NCBI GenBank assembly: GCA_016201085.1
Contig: JACQDO010000221.1
Location: forward strand, 1 to 6,279
Reading direction: 5' to 3'
Length of the DNA stretch: 6,279 nucleotides
DNA from: Hyphomicrobiales bacterium
Lineage (GTDB): Bacteria > Pseudomonadota > Alphaproteobacteria > Rhizobiales > Xanthobacteraceae
Below are positions 6,204-6,279 of the stretch, in pieces (positions within the stretch are counted from its first letter, which is position 1; every line of letters starts with the position of its first letter). The notes beneath the pieces are model-generated. The model saw nothing but the letters and a program-made list of their open reading frames with translations. It searched no databases and was not told where the DNA came from. The translations under genes and the position numbers were made by a program.

Positions 6204-6279
6204 ATGCTCGATTCACAAGAACTCGAACGCTATGCGCGCCACATCGTGCTGCGCGAAGTCGGCGGGCCGGGCCAGGCCA
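6204..6279 (+). CDS. MoeB/ThiF/HesA-family E1-like adenylyltransferase, N-terminal fragment
   Basis: An ATG at 6204 opens a frame that stays open for 25 codons to the right edge: MLDSQELERYARHIVLREVG followed by GPGQA. The ERYxRHIxLxExGxxGQ pattern is the usual N-terminus of MoeB, ThiF and HesA-type enzymes, which adenylate the C-terminal glycine of small sulfur-carrier proteins for molybdopterin, thiamin or related pathways. The nucleotide-binding GxGGLG motif and the catalytic cysteine would lie beyond the window, so the member (MoeB or a paralogue) cannot be decided. AGGG at 6191-6194 is a plausible but not strong ribosome binding site. The gene is divergent from the exported-protein gene, with the palindromic repeats between them. 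Confidence 0.82.
   Translation, partial: MLDSQELERYARHIVLREVGGPGQA

Overview
The window looks like chromosomal DNA of a GC-rich alphaproteobacterium in the Hyphomicrobiales (Rhizobiales), probably near the Nitrobacteraceae/Xanthobacteraceae. This rests on three things: strong GC bias at third codon positions, the gene set ubiB-ubiE / mutM / enoyl-CoA hydratase (a neighbourhood I recall from rhizobial genomes, often near dnaA), and two kinds of palindromic intergenic repeat that resemble families common in that order. The placement comes from recalled families and synteny, not from a search.

Layout, left to right. Positions 1-890 (minus strand) hold the ubiquinone genes ubiE and ubiB; ubiB runs off the left edge and its GTG start overlaps the ubiE stop. 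The divergent gap 891-1073 holds two mutually inverted palindromic units, the second abutting the mutM ribosome binding site. mutM (1074-1961, plus) is a complete formamidopyrimidine-DNA glycosylase. It is followed 35 bp later by a gene for a periplasmic Bug/TctC-type solute-binding protein (1997-2879) that is broken by a frame change and has lost about 25 family residues. An intact enoyl-CoA hydratase (2951-3724, plus) follows.

The right half runs the other way. An OsmC-family protein (3843-4346, minus) lies downstream of a large exported protein (4412-6055, minus). The exported protein has an Ala/Lys/Pro-rich linker, a peptidoglycan-binding-like segment and a trypsin/HtrA-like domain that appears to lack the catalytic His and Asp. 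A RIME-like palindrome lies between that gene and the first 25 codons of a MoeB/ThiF/HesA-family gene at the right edge (plus).

The genes are mostly housekeeping (quinone synthesis, base-excision repair, acyl-CoA metabolism, thiol peroxide defence, sulfur-carrier activation) and do not form one pathway. I see no phage genes, transposase, CRISPR array, tRNA or rRNA, and no convincing new multi-gene system. The points most worth a second look are the apparent pseudoprotease, the broken solute-binding gene with its microhomology junction, and the repeat pair before mutM.
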